A program made the translations under genes and the position numbers. This document shows, piece after piece, positions 26,139 through 34,119 of a DNA stretch of 64,000 nt. The notes below the pieces were generated by a model. That model saw only the letters and a program-made list of their open reading frames with translations, made no database searches and had not been told where the DNA came from. Origin of the DNA: Pseudocoprococcus catus (GTDB lineage Bacteria > Bacillota > Clostridia > Lachnospirales > Lachnospiraceae). The stretch's first letter is position 1, and each line of letters opens with the position of its first letter. The stretch lies in contig NZ_JAAXCM010000021.1 in assembly GCF_019734885.1 (NCBI RefSeq), forward strand, positions 62,001 to 126,000. Direction: 5' to 3'.

Positions 26139-26996
26139 ATGCTTTCAGTTGAACAGCTTTATGTGAATTACGGAGAAAAAGAAATACTGCATGATGTCGA
26201 TCTTCAGGTTGCTCAGGAAGAAATTGTGATGATTGTAGGAGAGAGCGGCAGTGGGAAAAGTACTCTGGTGCGCAGTATCATGGGCCTTTTGGGTGAAGAA
26301 GGACATATTACTAAAGGAAATATTGTTTTTCAGGGGGTCAATTTGTGTCAACTGAACAAAAAACAATACCGGGAGCTGAGAGGCTCTCGTATTGCTATGG
26401 TTTTTCAGCAGCCGGAGAGTTCTTTTGATCCCACTCAGACCATTCATCGTCAGTTTTACGAGGCTATGAATGTACATAGGAAAGTCAATGTGCGGGAGGC
26501 AGAGCAGACAGCAAAAAGCCTGCTTGGAATGCTTGGATTCAGGGAGCCGGAAACCATTCTTTCAAAATATCCTTTTGAATTAAGCGGCGGCATGGCGCAG
26601 CGGGTGGCGATTGCGTTGGCTGTTGTTAATGAACCGGCGTTTTTGCTGGCTGATGAGCCTACGAGTGCCTTAGATGTGGTTGTACAGAAGCAAACATTGG
26701 ATATGATATTGGATATGCGTCAAAAATTGCATATGACAATGCTGATGGTGACGCATAATATGGGAGTTGTCGCATATATGGCGGATAAAGTCGGCGTGAT
26801 GCATCATGGCCACCTGGTAGAATGGGGCAAAAAGACAGAATTGTTGAAAAATCCACAGCATCCATATACCAGAGAATTGATTCGTGCGATTCCGACCATG
26901 AATGGCCTTCTTCCGCAATATCAGGAAACACCGCAGATGAAAGGTTGGAAGAACAAAGTCTGGTATTCTGAGACACATTGGGCATTGATGGCGTAA
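26139..26996 (+). CDS. ABC transporter ATP-binding protein, NikD/OppD type
   Basis: The 285-residue ATPase has Walker A GESGSGKST (about residue 38), the signature ELSGGMAQR (about residue 148), Walker [13 protein letters not shown] and a C-terminal oligopeptide/dipeptide region. It starts five bases after the binding-protein stop. The C-terminal domain is short and lacks the cysteine cluster seen in iron-sulphur OppD members. Confidence 0.93.
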   Translation: MLSVEQLYVNYGEKEILHDVDLQVAQEEIVMIVGESGSGKSTLVRSIMGLLGEEGHITKGNIVFQGVNLCQLNKKQYRELRGSRIAMVFQQPESSFDPTQTIHRQFYEAMNVHRKVNVREAEQTAKSLLGMLGFREPETILSKYPFELSGGMAQRVAIALAVVNEPAFLLADEPTSALDVVVQKQTLDMILDMRQKLHMTMLMVTHNMGVVAYMADKVGVMHHGHLVEWGKKTELLKNPQHPYTRELIRAIPTMNGLLPQYQETPQMKGWKNKVWYSETHWALMA

Positions 26997-27010
26997 AGGG
27001 CATAGGAGAT

Positions 27011-27793
27011 ATGAAAATAGCAGAAATTAGAAATCTCAGTTATAGTTATAGAGAAAATTGTGGACAGAAAAAGGCTGTATTGAATGTTTCTTTTGATATT
27101 GATGAAGGGGAGTGCCTTGGCTTGATTGGAGAGAGCGGCAGTGGTAAAAGTACAATTGGCTCATTGATAGGAAATTTTCTGACAGGGTATGAAGGAAGTA
27201 TCCATTTGATGTCTAATGAAAAAGAATTGGCAGACATGTCAAAAAAGGAACGGCATGATTTGTATAGGGATATACAGGTGGTATTTCAGAATCCCTGGCA
27301 GTCTTTCCCGCCTAATATGTGTGTAGGAGAAGGTATTGCAGAAGGTATTCGATATTACGGTCGAGGATTAGCTTCAGATCAGAAAAAGTTAAAAGAGAAG
27401 GTGTTGGAGACCATGCATCTTGTGGGACTATCCGCATCTTACTATCAAAAGAAATGCAGAGAGCTGAGTGGTGGAGAGTGCCAGAGGGCAGCTATTGGGC
27501 GTGCGATTATTCGATCACCGAAGCTACTTATTTGCGATGAAGTGACAAGTGCATTGGATGTGTCGATTCAGGCACAAATTATGCAGCTTTTATTTTCACT
27601 GAAAAAAGAGATGGGGATGGCAATGCTTTTTATTTCCCATGATCTTGCACTGGTAGGCGGTATCTGTGATCGGGTCTGTGTCCTGCATGATGGCCAGTTA
27701 GTGGAGGAATTGCCGGGAGGCAGGGAAATGTATGAGAAAGCAGAACATCCATATACAAGATTACTGATGAAGTCAGTGCTGGATATTATATAG
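27011..27793 (+). CDS. ABC transporter ATP-binding protein, NikE/OppF type
   Basis: The roughly 260-residue second ATPase has Walker A GESGSGKSTIG, signature ELSGGECQR and Walker B LLICDEVTSALDVS. It completes a five-component importer. ATG 27011 is preferred over an in-frame TTG at 26978 because the latter lies inside the previous gene without an RBS; AAGGG at 26996 is the likely RBS. The operon ends eight bases before an 81-bp TIR element. Confidence 0.93.
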   Translation: MKIAEIRNLSYSYRENCGQKKAVLNVSFDIDEGECLGLIGESGSGKSTIGSLIGNFLTGYEGSIHLMSNEKELADMSKKERHDLYRDIQVVFQNPWQSFPPNMCVGEGIAEGIRYYGRGLASDQKKLKEKVLETMHLVGLSASYYQKKCRELSGGECQRAAIGRAIIRSPKLLICDEVTSALDVSIQAQIMQLLFSLKKEMGMAMLFISHDLALVGGICDRVCVLHDGQLVEELPGGREMYEKAEHPYTRLLMKSVLDII

Positions 27794-27800
27794 AAAATTT

Positions 27801-27881
27801 GTAACTGTTCAGAGCCAAGCAAAATTTCAAAAAACAGGTATAAAATGCGTAGCATTTTGGAGGTTGGCTCTGAACAGTTAC
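27801..27881. repeat. 81-bp TIR insertion element, right of the ABC operon
   Basis: It runs from GTAACTGTTCAGAGCCAA to TTGGCTCTGAACAGTTAC, perfect 18-bp terminal inverted repeats. The flanking 8-mers GAAAATTT and AAAAACTT agree at 6 of 8. It matches the copy at 21796 at 78 of 81 bases and has the same orientation. Confidence 0.88.
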
Positions 27882-27890
27882 AAAAACTTT

Positions 27891-27958
27891 AAGAACATCG
27901 CTTACATTGATATCGGTACATGATAGTGTATTGATTGCATGTACGGTGTTCTTTTTTT
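27891..27958 (+). terminator. Terminator of the ABC transporter operon
   Basis: AAGAACATCG pairs with CGGTGTTCTT (one imperfect pair) and an inner GTACATG pairs with CATGTAC, followed by T7. The TIR element inserted between the last stop codon and this terminator. Confidence 0.75.
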
Positions 27959-28053
27959 ACGAATTCATTTGTTGTCAGAACAGTATATGGACGGTATAAT
28001 GGGACTATATGCAGAGGAATTTTGGGCATAGTTTGATAATTGTGTTAGTTTGA

Positions 28054-28125
28054 TTCACAGGTAATTGCAGAATATAAAGCATTTTTGATGGCTTTAAAAG
28101 ACTGAGAAGGTACAATTACCGTGAA
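28054..28125 (+). promoter_or_regulatory. Inverted repeat in the leader of the gamma-glutamyltransferase gene
   Basis: TTCACAGGTAATTG (28054-28067) pairs with CAATTACCGTGAA (28113-28125) apart from one bulged base. The 45-nt interior contains GCATTTTTGATGGC. The arms could close a riboswitch-like domain or be an operator. No known riboswitch consensus is evident. It ends 19 bp before the GTG start. Confidence 0.4.
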
Positions 28126-28143
28126 ACGAAAGGATGGATTTTC

Positions 28144-29760
28144 GTGAATTTCTGTTATGATGTTTTGAACTATAAGTACCCATCAAGGCGGGAGGTGATC
28201 TACGGGCGAAAGGGCATGGTCTGTACATCTCAGTCGCTGGCAGCCCAGGCCGGACTGGATATTATCAAGGCCGGAGGCAATGCGGTGGATGCGGCGTTGG
28301 CCACGGCGTCCTGTATGATCGTGCTGGAGCCAACATCCAATGGCTTCGGCAGTGATGCTTTTGCGCAGGTCTGGATGGACGGGAAGCTTTATGGACTTAA
28401 TGCCAGCGGTTTTTCGCCGGCTTTGCTGACGAGAGAGGCGTTGATGGATAAAGGCTATGAACAGATGCCGAAGTTCGGCTGGGAACCTGTGACAGTCCCG
28501 GGAGCTGTTTCCGGATGGAAGAAACTGCACGACCGGTTCGGGACATTATCCTGGGAGCAAATCTTTGAACCGGCGATTCGCTATGCGGAGGAAGGCTATG
28601 TGGTGACGCCGGTGATCTCCAAAATGTGGCGTCAGGCATGGGATAATTATGAAGAAAGCCTTTCACCTAAATTGTTTGAGGAATGGAGGAAAGTCTTTGC
28701 CCCGGATGGTCATACACCCCGGGCCGGAGAGATCTGGTCATCCAAAGCCCATGCGGAGACATTCAGGGAATTGGCGGCAACGGATTGCGAGAGCCTGTAC
28801 AGAGGCCGCCTGGCGGATGAAATAGACAGCTATTCAAGGACAACCGGCGGTTATTTGCGAAAAGGGGATCTGGCAGCCTATGAGGCCGAATGGGTACAGC
28901 CAGTGAGCACTTCCTACAGAGGTTATGATGTGTGGGAAATACCGCCGAACGGTCACGGCATTGTTGCACTGATGGCTTTGAATATCATGGAATGTATGCA
29001 GTTTGCGGCCGGCCATGACAGTGAAGAAGTGGTTCACAGGCAGTTGGAGGCCATGAAACTGGCCTATTCGGATGGGCAGCAGTATATTGCAGATCCCCGA
29101 AGTATGAAAGTAACGACGGAGCAAATGCTGTCGAAGGTCTATGCTGCTTACCGTGCGGCCAATATTGGTCAGCGTGCAGCCAAACCGCAGTACGGGAATC
29201 CTGCCAGCGGCGGTACGATTTATCTGTGTACAGCGGACGGCGCAGGCAATATGGTCAGTTTTATTCAGTCTAATTACTGCAATTTCGGTTCAGGGATTGT
29301 AGTGCCGAAAACAGGCATTGCACTTCAGAATAGAGGATTCAATTTTTATATGGACCCGGAAAGTGCCAATTGTGTCGGTCCGCATAAGAAAACCTATCAT
29401 ACCATTATCCCGGGATTTCTGACCAGAAATGGCAAAGCCATCGGCCCTTTTGGTGTCATGGGCGGTTTTATGCAGCCTCAGGGGCATGTACAGGTGATGA
29501 TGAATCTCATAGATTTTCATATGAATCCCCAGGAGGCGCTGGATGCCCCGAGATGGCAGTGGACAGGTGATATGAATATTGAGATTGAACAGGGCTTTCC
29601 GATGGATATGGCAGGTCGATTAAAAGCCAGAGGACATCATGTGACGGTGGCCACAGACAGCATGGATTTTGGCCGGGGACAGTTGATCTTCAGAGATGAG
29701 AATGGCATACTGACCGGAGCAACAGAACCAAGAGCCGGCGGCGCTGTAGCAGCCTGGTAG
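28144..29760 (+). CDS. Gamma-glutamyltransferase family protein (YwrD-like)
   Basis: The 538-residue protein has the Ntn-hydrolase GGT fold: N-terminal GMVCTSQSLAAQAGLDIIKAGGNAVDAA, and the autoprocessing site in GGTIYLCTADG, where T358 should become the catalytic N-terminal threonine of the small subunit. There is no signal peptide, unlike secreted GGTs; this matches the cytoplasmic YwrD-like group. It would transfer or hydrolyse gamma-glutamyl groups of glutathione-like compounds, but the substrate is unproven. The start is GTG with AAAGGATGG upstream. A SNF2 remnant follows after ten bases. Confidence 0.9.
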   Translation: MNFCYDVLNYKYPSRREVIYGRKGMVCTSQSLAAQAGLDIIKAGGNAVDAALATASCMIVLEPTSNGFGSDAFAQVWMDGKLYGLNASGFSPALLTREALMDKGYEQMPKFGWEPVTVPGAVSGWKKLHDRFGTLSWEQIFEPAIRYAEEGYVVTPVISKMWRQAWDNYEESLSPKLFEEWRKVFAPDGHTPRAGEIWSSKAHAETFRELAATDCESLYRGRLADEIDSYSRTTGGYLRKGDLAAYEAEWVQPVSTSYRGYDVWEIPPNGHGIVALMALNIMECMQFAAGHDSEEVVHRQLEAMKLAYSDGQQYIADPRSMKVTTEQMLSKVYAAYRAANIGQRAAKPQYGNPASGGTIYLCTADGAGNMVSFIQSNYCNFGSGIVVPKTGIALQNRGFNFYMDPESANCVGPHKKTYHTIIPGFLTRNGKAIGPFGVMGGFMQPQGHVQVMMNLIDFHMNPQEALDAPRWQWTGDMNIEIEQGFPMDMAGRLKARGHHVTVATDSMDFGRGQLIFRDENGILTGATEPRAGGAVAAW

Positions 29761-29770
29761 AAGCTGACAG

Positions 29771-30079
29771 TTGGTTAAGGTAAGAGATAATAAGAGCTGG
29801 AAGGTTCTGGATCAGGGAATTGAAGCATTGATGGTTTTGGGGGAAGTCAACAGTACAGAGCGTTTTAAACGACTCAGTATCCGACGGATGCCGAAGGTAT
29901 CTGTGGGTGTTTCCATAGAAAGCGGATTGATGGATTTGACTATTACGCTGGATGACATGACCCGTGAAGAGCTTTTGGAGGTTTTGAAATGCAGGAAGCC
30001 TTGCTTTCATTTGAGAACCAGAACACTGAATAGCATTAGAAAATTACAGGATGATGGAAACTCTGGTGAAAAAGATTGA
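29771..30079 (+). pseudogene. Fragment of a SNF2-family helicase (associated domain)
   Basis: The 102-residue frame contains RFKRLSIRRMPKVSVGV then SIESGLMDLTITLDDMTREE, closely resembling the bacterial SNF2 helicase-associated domain that precedes the ATPase core in Lachnospiraceae helicases. The ATPase motifs are absent and the frame drifts off after KCRKPCFHLRTRTLN. The TTG start has no convincing RBS. I call it a decayed internal fragment left next to a tRNA cluster. A short independent protein is less likely. Confidence 0.65.
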
Positions 30080-30108
30080 GGAAGATTGAAAAAAATTCAA
30101 AAAAACTG

Positions 30109-30137
30109 TTGACAAATCGTTCACTATGAGGTAAGAT
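30109..30137 (+). promoter_or_regulatory. tRNA cluster promoter
   Basis: TTGACA (30109-30114), 17 bp, TAAGAT (30132-30137), about 35 bp before tRNA-Phe. A GTCGCT...AGCGAC hairpin lies between promoter and tRNA. Confidence 0.8.
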
Positions 30138-30171
30138 TAATAGCGTCGCTGGTGCAAACGAGCGACGGTAA

Positions 30172-30244
<73 letters not shown>

Positions 30245-30245
30245 C

Positions 30246-30316
30246 GCAGGTGTAGTTCAATGGTAGAACATCAGCCTTCCAAGCTGAATACGTGGGTTCG
30301 ATTCCCATCACCTGCT
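30246..30316 (+). tRNA. tRNA-Gly (TCC)
   Basis: The 71-nt tRNA has acceptor GCAGGTG/CACCTGC, discriminator T and anticodon TCC in CAGCCTTCCAAGCTG. It begins one base after tRNA-Phe. Confidence 0.96.
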
Positions 30317-30341
30317 TTGAAATGAATATTTTATTTATTAT

Positions 30342-30414
30342 GCGCGAGTGGCTCAGTTGGTGGAGCACGACCTTGCCAAGGTCGGGGTCGCGGGTTCGAG
30401 TCCCGTCTCGCGCT
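30342..30414 (+). tRNA. tRNA-Gly (GCC)
   Basis: The 73-nt tRNA has acceptor GCGCGAG/CTCGCGC, discriminator T, anticodon GCC in GACCTTGCCAAGGTC and T arm GCGGGTTCGAGTCCCGT. Its 3' 13 bases recur 141 bp downstream. Confidence 0.95.
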
Positions 30415-30557
30415 CTTTTTATATACAAAAGGTATCCTAAAAGGATACCTTTTGTATATAAACGAGTCCTGCCGGAATCGAACGGTTCGAGGTCTCCGCT
30501 CTGCTCCGGTCGGTGCAGAACCGACATCCACCGGATGTCGTGCACCGTCTCGCGCTC
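30404..30557. repeat. Duplicated tRNA-Gly 3' end enclosing hairpins (possible att scar)
   Basis: CCGTCTCGCGCTC occurs at the tRNA end (30404-30416) and again at 30545-30557. Between them are a perfect 17-bp hairpin (ATATACAAAAGGTATCC, 30421-30437 with 30443-30459), a T-arm-like GGTTCGAGGTCTCCGCTC, and a second hairpin (CGGTGCA...CGACATCC, 30511-30547). A direct repeat of a tRNA 3' end is the usual mark of past integration. There is no integrase here. Confidence 0.55.
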
Positions 30558-30591
30558 AAACAGAAAGAAGTTAGAATCGATATATATGCAA

Positions 30592-30637
30592 GAGTCCTGC
30601 CGAATTCGAATGTTCAAGGGCAGGATTGTGTTTTTTT
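30592..30637 (+). terminator. Terminator after the tRNA cluster
   Basis: GTCCTGCC pairs with GGGCAGGAT around GAATTCGAATGTTCAA, then T7 after a GTG. The left half, GAGTCCTGCCG followed by AATTCGAA, is a near copy of 30464-30480. Confidence 0.65.
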
Positions 30638-30787
30638 GTTTTATAAGAGATGAGGGAGTAGCAGGAGTGGTTTTTCTGCGTAACAAGTCAACATACTGGC
30701 CGTTGGCCTGGCTTGTTTTAAATAGCGAGACTCATGTATAACTGACAGGCTATACGTGCGTCTTGTGTGAATACAGAATGAATGACA

Positions 30788-30815
30788 GGTATAGTCGATG
30801 GGCTATACTTTTTTT
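30788..30815 (+). terminator. Intrinsic terminator before mntP
   Basis: GTATAG pairs with CTATAC, followed by T7. A further AACAAG...CTTGTT hairpin lies near 30680-30718. I saw no gene from 30640 to 30860. Confidence 0.6.
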
Positions 30816-30860
30816 ATGTTGTCATAGGATTGATTGAGAGAGAAAAATTGGGAGGTTAGT

Positions 30861-31445
30861 ATGAGTTGGAGTTTGGTTTTTGTGGTCAATAGTATTTTGC
30901 TTGGTGTAGGACTTGCGATGGATGCATTTTCAGTGTCTATGGCGAATGGTTTGAATGAACCGCATATGAAAAAAGGGAAGATGTTGGGGATTGCCGGGAC
31001 TTTCGGTGGATTTCAGGCAGTGATGCCGATGATTGGGTGGATATGTGTCCATACGATCGTGGAATATTTTTTGTCTTTTGAAAAATTCATTCCTTGGATC
31101 GCACTCATTCTGCTGGGGTATATCGGTGGGCATATGATCTATGAGAGTGTCTGCCCCGGGGACAGTGAGGAAGAGGAAACAGGTGTCGGATTCTGGGCAT
31201 TGATGGTTCAGGGGATAGCCACATCCATTGACGCACTGTCCGTAGGATTTACCATTGCTGAATATGACTGGCTGATGGCCCTGGTCTGTTCGCTGATTAT
31301 TGCAGCCGTCACATTTGTTATCTGTATTGCAGGTCTTATCATTGGACGTAAATTCGGAACAAAGCTGGCAGGCAAAGCCCAGATATTGGGAGGTGTGATT
31401 CTGATAGGTATAGGTCTGGAAATCTTCATCAGCAATGTATTTTGA
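30861..31445 (+). CDS. mntP: Manganese efflux pump MntP
   Basis: The roughly 194-residue protein has six membrane segments in two repeated halves. The MntP acidic motifs are visible: GLAMDAFSVSMANG near the start and the matching GIATSIDALSVGF in the second half. It exports excess Mn2+. The ATG at 30861 follows GGGAGG; an in-frame ATG at 30834 lacks an RBS. I saw no yybP-ykoY riboswitch upstream, although mntP genes often have one. Confidence 0.93.
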   Translation: MSWSLVFVVNSILLGVGLAMDAFSVSMANGLNEPHMKKGKMLGIAGTFGGFQAVMPMIGWICVHTIVEYFLSFEKFIPWIALILLGYIGGHMIYESVCPGDSEEEETGVGFWALMVQGIATSIDALSVGFTIAEYDWLMALVCSLIIAAVTFVICIAGLIIGRKFGTKLAGKAQILGGVILIGIGLEIFISNVF

Positions 31446-31506
31446 AATTGATTGAAAAGACAATTGGTGCTTTTTTCAGAACGGGTAGAAATGCGTTTTG
31501 CTTTTC

Positions 31507-31535
31507 TTGACAAAAACATATCTGTATGTTATCAT
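31507..31535 (+). promoter_or_regulatory. Promoter of the amino-acid ABC transporter operon
   Basis: TTGACA (31507-31512), 17 bp, TATCAT (31530-31535), about 60 bp upstream of the binding-protein gene. Confidence 0.75.
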
Positions 31536-31593
31536 GATAGCACGTTAGTAGAGTAAAGAGAGTGAATCGTGAAAACGTAAGATGGAGGCATTT

Positions 31594-32493
31594 ATGAAAA
31601 AGGGTTTAGCTTTATGCATGGCTGCAGTATTAGCCATGGGATGTTTATTAACAGGCTGCGGCAGCAGTGATACAGGTGCAAAGTCAACAACAGGAAGTGT
31701 AGCGGCAGGCACGGAAGCAGCCGGAACAGAAACCGCAGGTACAGAGGCAGCCGGAACACAGACAACAGACGGTGAAAAGAAAACATTTACTGTTGGTTTT
31801 GATGCCAGCTTCCCGCCATATGGTTATCAGGAGAATGGCGAGTATGTCGGTTTTGACCTGGATCTGGCACAGGAAGTCTGTGACAGAAATGGTTGGGAAC
31901 TTGTGAAGACTCCGATCGACTGGGATGCCAAGAATATGGAATTGAATTCAGGTGCTATTGATTGTATCTGGAACGGCTTTACGCTGAATGGCCGTGAAGA
32001 TGATTATACATGGACACCTGCTTATATCAACAATACACAGGTATTTGCAGTCAACAAGAACAGCGGTATTACAAAGGCAGCTGATCTTGCAGGCAAGAAC
32101 GTACTTGTTCAGGCAGATTCTTCAGCACTGGCAGCACTTCAGGATGAAGAGAATACAGATATCAAAGCTTTGGCAGATTCTTTCGGAAGCCTGACACAGG
32201 TACCGGATTATGAGAGTGCACTGATGGAGCTTGAAGCAGGTTCCGCAGATGCAGTTGCCATGGATGAAGGTGTTGCACTGACAAAACAGGCACAGAATGA
32301 CAATATCGTGATCCTTGATGATGTGATCTCACAGGAACAGTATAGTATCGCCTTCAAGAAAGGCAATGATGAACTGAGAGATCAGGTATGGTCCACATTA
32401 GTTGAAATGGAGAAAGATGGCACTGTAGATAAGATTGCAGCGAAGTATCCATCAATCAATACAGCCAATATCTGCATCAGTGACAATGAATAA
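31594..32493 (+). CDS. Amino-acid ABC transporter substrate-binding lipoprotein
   Basis: The roughly 299-residue family 3 binding protein has lipobox LLTGCGS and a linker of near-repeats (AAGTE, TAGTE, AAGTQ). The fold starts at FTVGFDASFPPYGYQENGEYVGFDLDLA, which holds the ligand-contact pattern of polar amino acid binding proteins. The ATG at 31594 has GGAGG seven bases upstream; the ATG at 31582 lies before that RBS. Cystine, glutamine or another polar amino acid is possible. Confidence 0.93.
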   Translation: MKKGLALCMAAVLAMGCLLTGCGSSDTGAKSTTGSVAAGTEAAGTETAGTEAAGTQTTDGEKKTFTVGFDASFPPYGYQENGEYVGFDLDLAQEVCDRNGWELVKTPIDWDAKNMELNSGAIDCIWNGFTLNGREDDYTWTPAYINNTQVFAVNKNSGITKAADLAGKNVLVQADSSALAALQDEENTDIKALADSFGSLTQVPDYESALMELEAGSADAVAMDEGVALTKQAQNDNIVILDDVISQEQYSIAFKKGNDELRDQVWSTLVEMEKDGTVDKIAAKYPSINTANICISDNE

Positions 32494-32512
32494 GAATTGA
32501 ATAGAGCACCTT

Positions 32513-32555
32513 AGCTGCTGCAAAATTAATCAACGGATTTTGTTGCAGCTCTTTT
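32513..32555 (+). terminator. Intercistronic hairpin between binding protein and permease
   Basis: AGCTGCTGCAAAAT pairs with ATTTTGTTGCAGCT (one mismatch), followed by CTTTTG. It likely trims or attenuates the transcript so that the binding protein is made in excess over the permease. Confidence 0.7.
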
Positions 32556-32580
32556 GCTCTTATATAAGGAGGAAATGAGA

Positions 32581-33231
32581 ATGACTGTCATGCAGATTGT
32601 CCAACAGCTGTTTAACAGTATGGGTATTACGATGGAAATCTTTTTTGTGACATTGGTCACATCGCTGATCCTTGGACTTGGTCTCGCTCTGGTGCGAATG
32701 TCAAAAAGCCGTGTGCTGTCACTGATTGCCAAATTTTATATTTCGGTTATGCGAGGGACGCCGCTGATGCTGCAGTTACTTGTGGTTTATTTCGGACCAT
32801 TTTTTATTTTTGGCATGCAGATCACACCCTCCTATCGTCTGAAAGCCGTTTTGATCGGTTTTGCATTGAATTATGCAGCATATTTTGCTGAAATCTACAG
32901 ATCCGGTATTGCGGCTATTCCGGTTGGACAGTATGAGGCAGCCAGATTGTTGGGATACAGCAAAACACAGACCTTTGTACATATTGTGATGCCGCAGGTG
33001 ATTAAGCGTATTATTCCGCCGGTAGCCAATGAGACCATTACTCTGGTCAAGGATACCTCTTTAGCCTTTACACTGGCGGTGGCAGAGGTATTTACTGTGA
33101 CAAAACAGCTGGTGGCTTCACAGTCCTCGGTGGTACCGTTTATTGTGGCAGGTATTTTTTATTACGTATTTAATCTGGTTGTTGCCGTATTTTTTGAATA
33201 TCTTGAGAAGAGACTGAGTTATTACAGATAG
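32581..33231 (+). CDS. Amino-acid ABC transporter permease
   Basis: The roughly 216-residue His/Glu/Gln-type permease has [15 protein letters not shown] and the ATPase-contact loop [17 protein letters not shown]. Five membrane segments are seen. AAGGAGG at 32566 is eight bases before the ATG at 32581; the ATG at 32575 is only two bases from it. The ATPase gene follows after 11 bp. Confidence 0.93.
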   Translation: MTVMQIVQQLFNSMGITMEIFFVTLVTSLILGLGLALVRMSKSRVLSLIAKFYISVMRGTPLMLQLLVVYFGPFFIFGMQITPSYRLKAVLIGFALNYAAYFAEIYRSGIAAIPVGQYEAARLLGYSKTQTFVHIVMPQVIKRIIPPVANETITLVKDTSLAFTLAVAEVFTVTKQLVASQSSVVPFIVAGIFYYVFNLVVAVFFEYLEKRLSYYR

Positions 33232-33242
33232 GAGGAGAGCCC

Positions 33243-33998
33243 ATGCGTTTACTGGAAATGAACCATATTAAGAAAAGCTTCGATGGGCAGGAAGTCCTGA
33301 AGGATATATCCATTCATGTGGATGAAGGAGAAGTCCTGAGTATCATCGGGCCCTCCGGTTCCGGAAAGTCCACGATGCTCAGATGTGCTACAATGCTTGA
33401 AACAATTGATGATGGAGAGATCATTTATCTTGGTGATGCGGCAGCTGTTAGTAGGGATGGTCATGCGGTCTATGCCAAGGCGGCGGATCTGAAGAAAATC
33501 CATAATTATTATGGACTTGTTTTTCAGAATTTCAATCTGTTCCCACATTATTCTGTATTGAAGAATATCACTGATGCGCCGATGAGGGTGCAGAAACGCG
33601 GGAAGGCGGAGGTTTATGCAGAAGCGAGAGAGCTTCTGAGGAAAATGGGGCTGGAAGACAGGGAGAAGGCCTATCCGTATCAGTTGTCCGGCGGACAGCA
33701 GCAGCGAGTCTCCATTGCAAGAGCGTTGGCGATGAAACCGAAGATCCTCTTCTTTGATGAACCGACTTCGGCGCTGGATCCGGAGCTGACAGGAGAAATC
33801 CTGAAAATCATCAAAGATCTGGCAGCGGAAAAGATGACAATGGTCATTGTTACTCATGAGATGAATTTTGCAAAAAATGTGTCGGATTATGTTGTTTTTA
33901 TGGATAAGGGTATAATTGTTGAGGAAGGCAAACCGGAAGATGTGTTTAATTCCAAGAACCCTCGAATGAAGGAATTTCTTGGCAAATTTGAAGAGTAA
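33243..33998 (+). CDS. Amino-acid ABC transporter ATP-binding protein (GlnQ/TcyN type)
   Basis: The 251-residue ATPase has Walker [13 protein letters not shown] (about residue 38), Q-loop [17 protein letters not shown], signature QLSGGQQQR and Walker [15 protein letters not shown]. These are the standard features of polar amino acid importers. RBS GGAGGAG. It is the last gene of the three-gene operon. Confidence 0.94.
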   Translation: MRLLEMNHIKKSFDGQEVLKDISIHVDEGEVLSIIGPSGSGKSTMLRCATMLETIDDGEIIYLGDAAAVSRDGHAVYAKAADLKKIHNYYGLVFQNFNLFPHYSVLKNITDAPMRVQKRGKAEVYAEARELLRKMGLEDREKAYPYQLSGGQQQRVSIARALAMKPKILFFDEPTSALDPELTGEILKIIKDLAAEKMTMVIVTHEMNFAKNVSDYVVFMDKGIIVEEGKPEDVFNSKNPRMKEFLGKFEE

Positions 33999-34119
33999 AT
34001 CAAAAATAGCGTAAAAAAAGGTTTTTTTTCGGCGTATTCAGTGGTATGATAGTCAATGCTGATAAAGTCGTGCATGTGCCCGGCTTGAAATAACAGTTAC
34101 AGAAAGGATTTGTAAGACC

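Noticed and set aside
21796-27881. Composite transposon carrying the ABC operon
   Set aside because: Each repeat has its own flanking 8-bp near-duplication and there is no transposase, so two independent insertions are more likely.
28080-28125. TPP riboswitch, because of ACTGAGA before the GGT gene
   Set aside because: The second conserved part of the TPP core (ACCTGATCTGGATAATGCC-like) is missing.
30292-30741. Open frame of 149 codons across the tRNA genes
   Set aside because: It runs through tRNA-Gly(TCC), tRNA-Gly(GCC) and hairpins; no RBS and no protein-like pattern.
30740-30860. yybP-ykoY manganese riboswitch before mntP
   Set aside because: Expected conserved loops were not found; only a short terminator hairpin is present.
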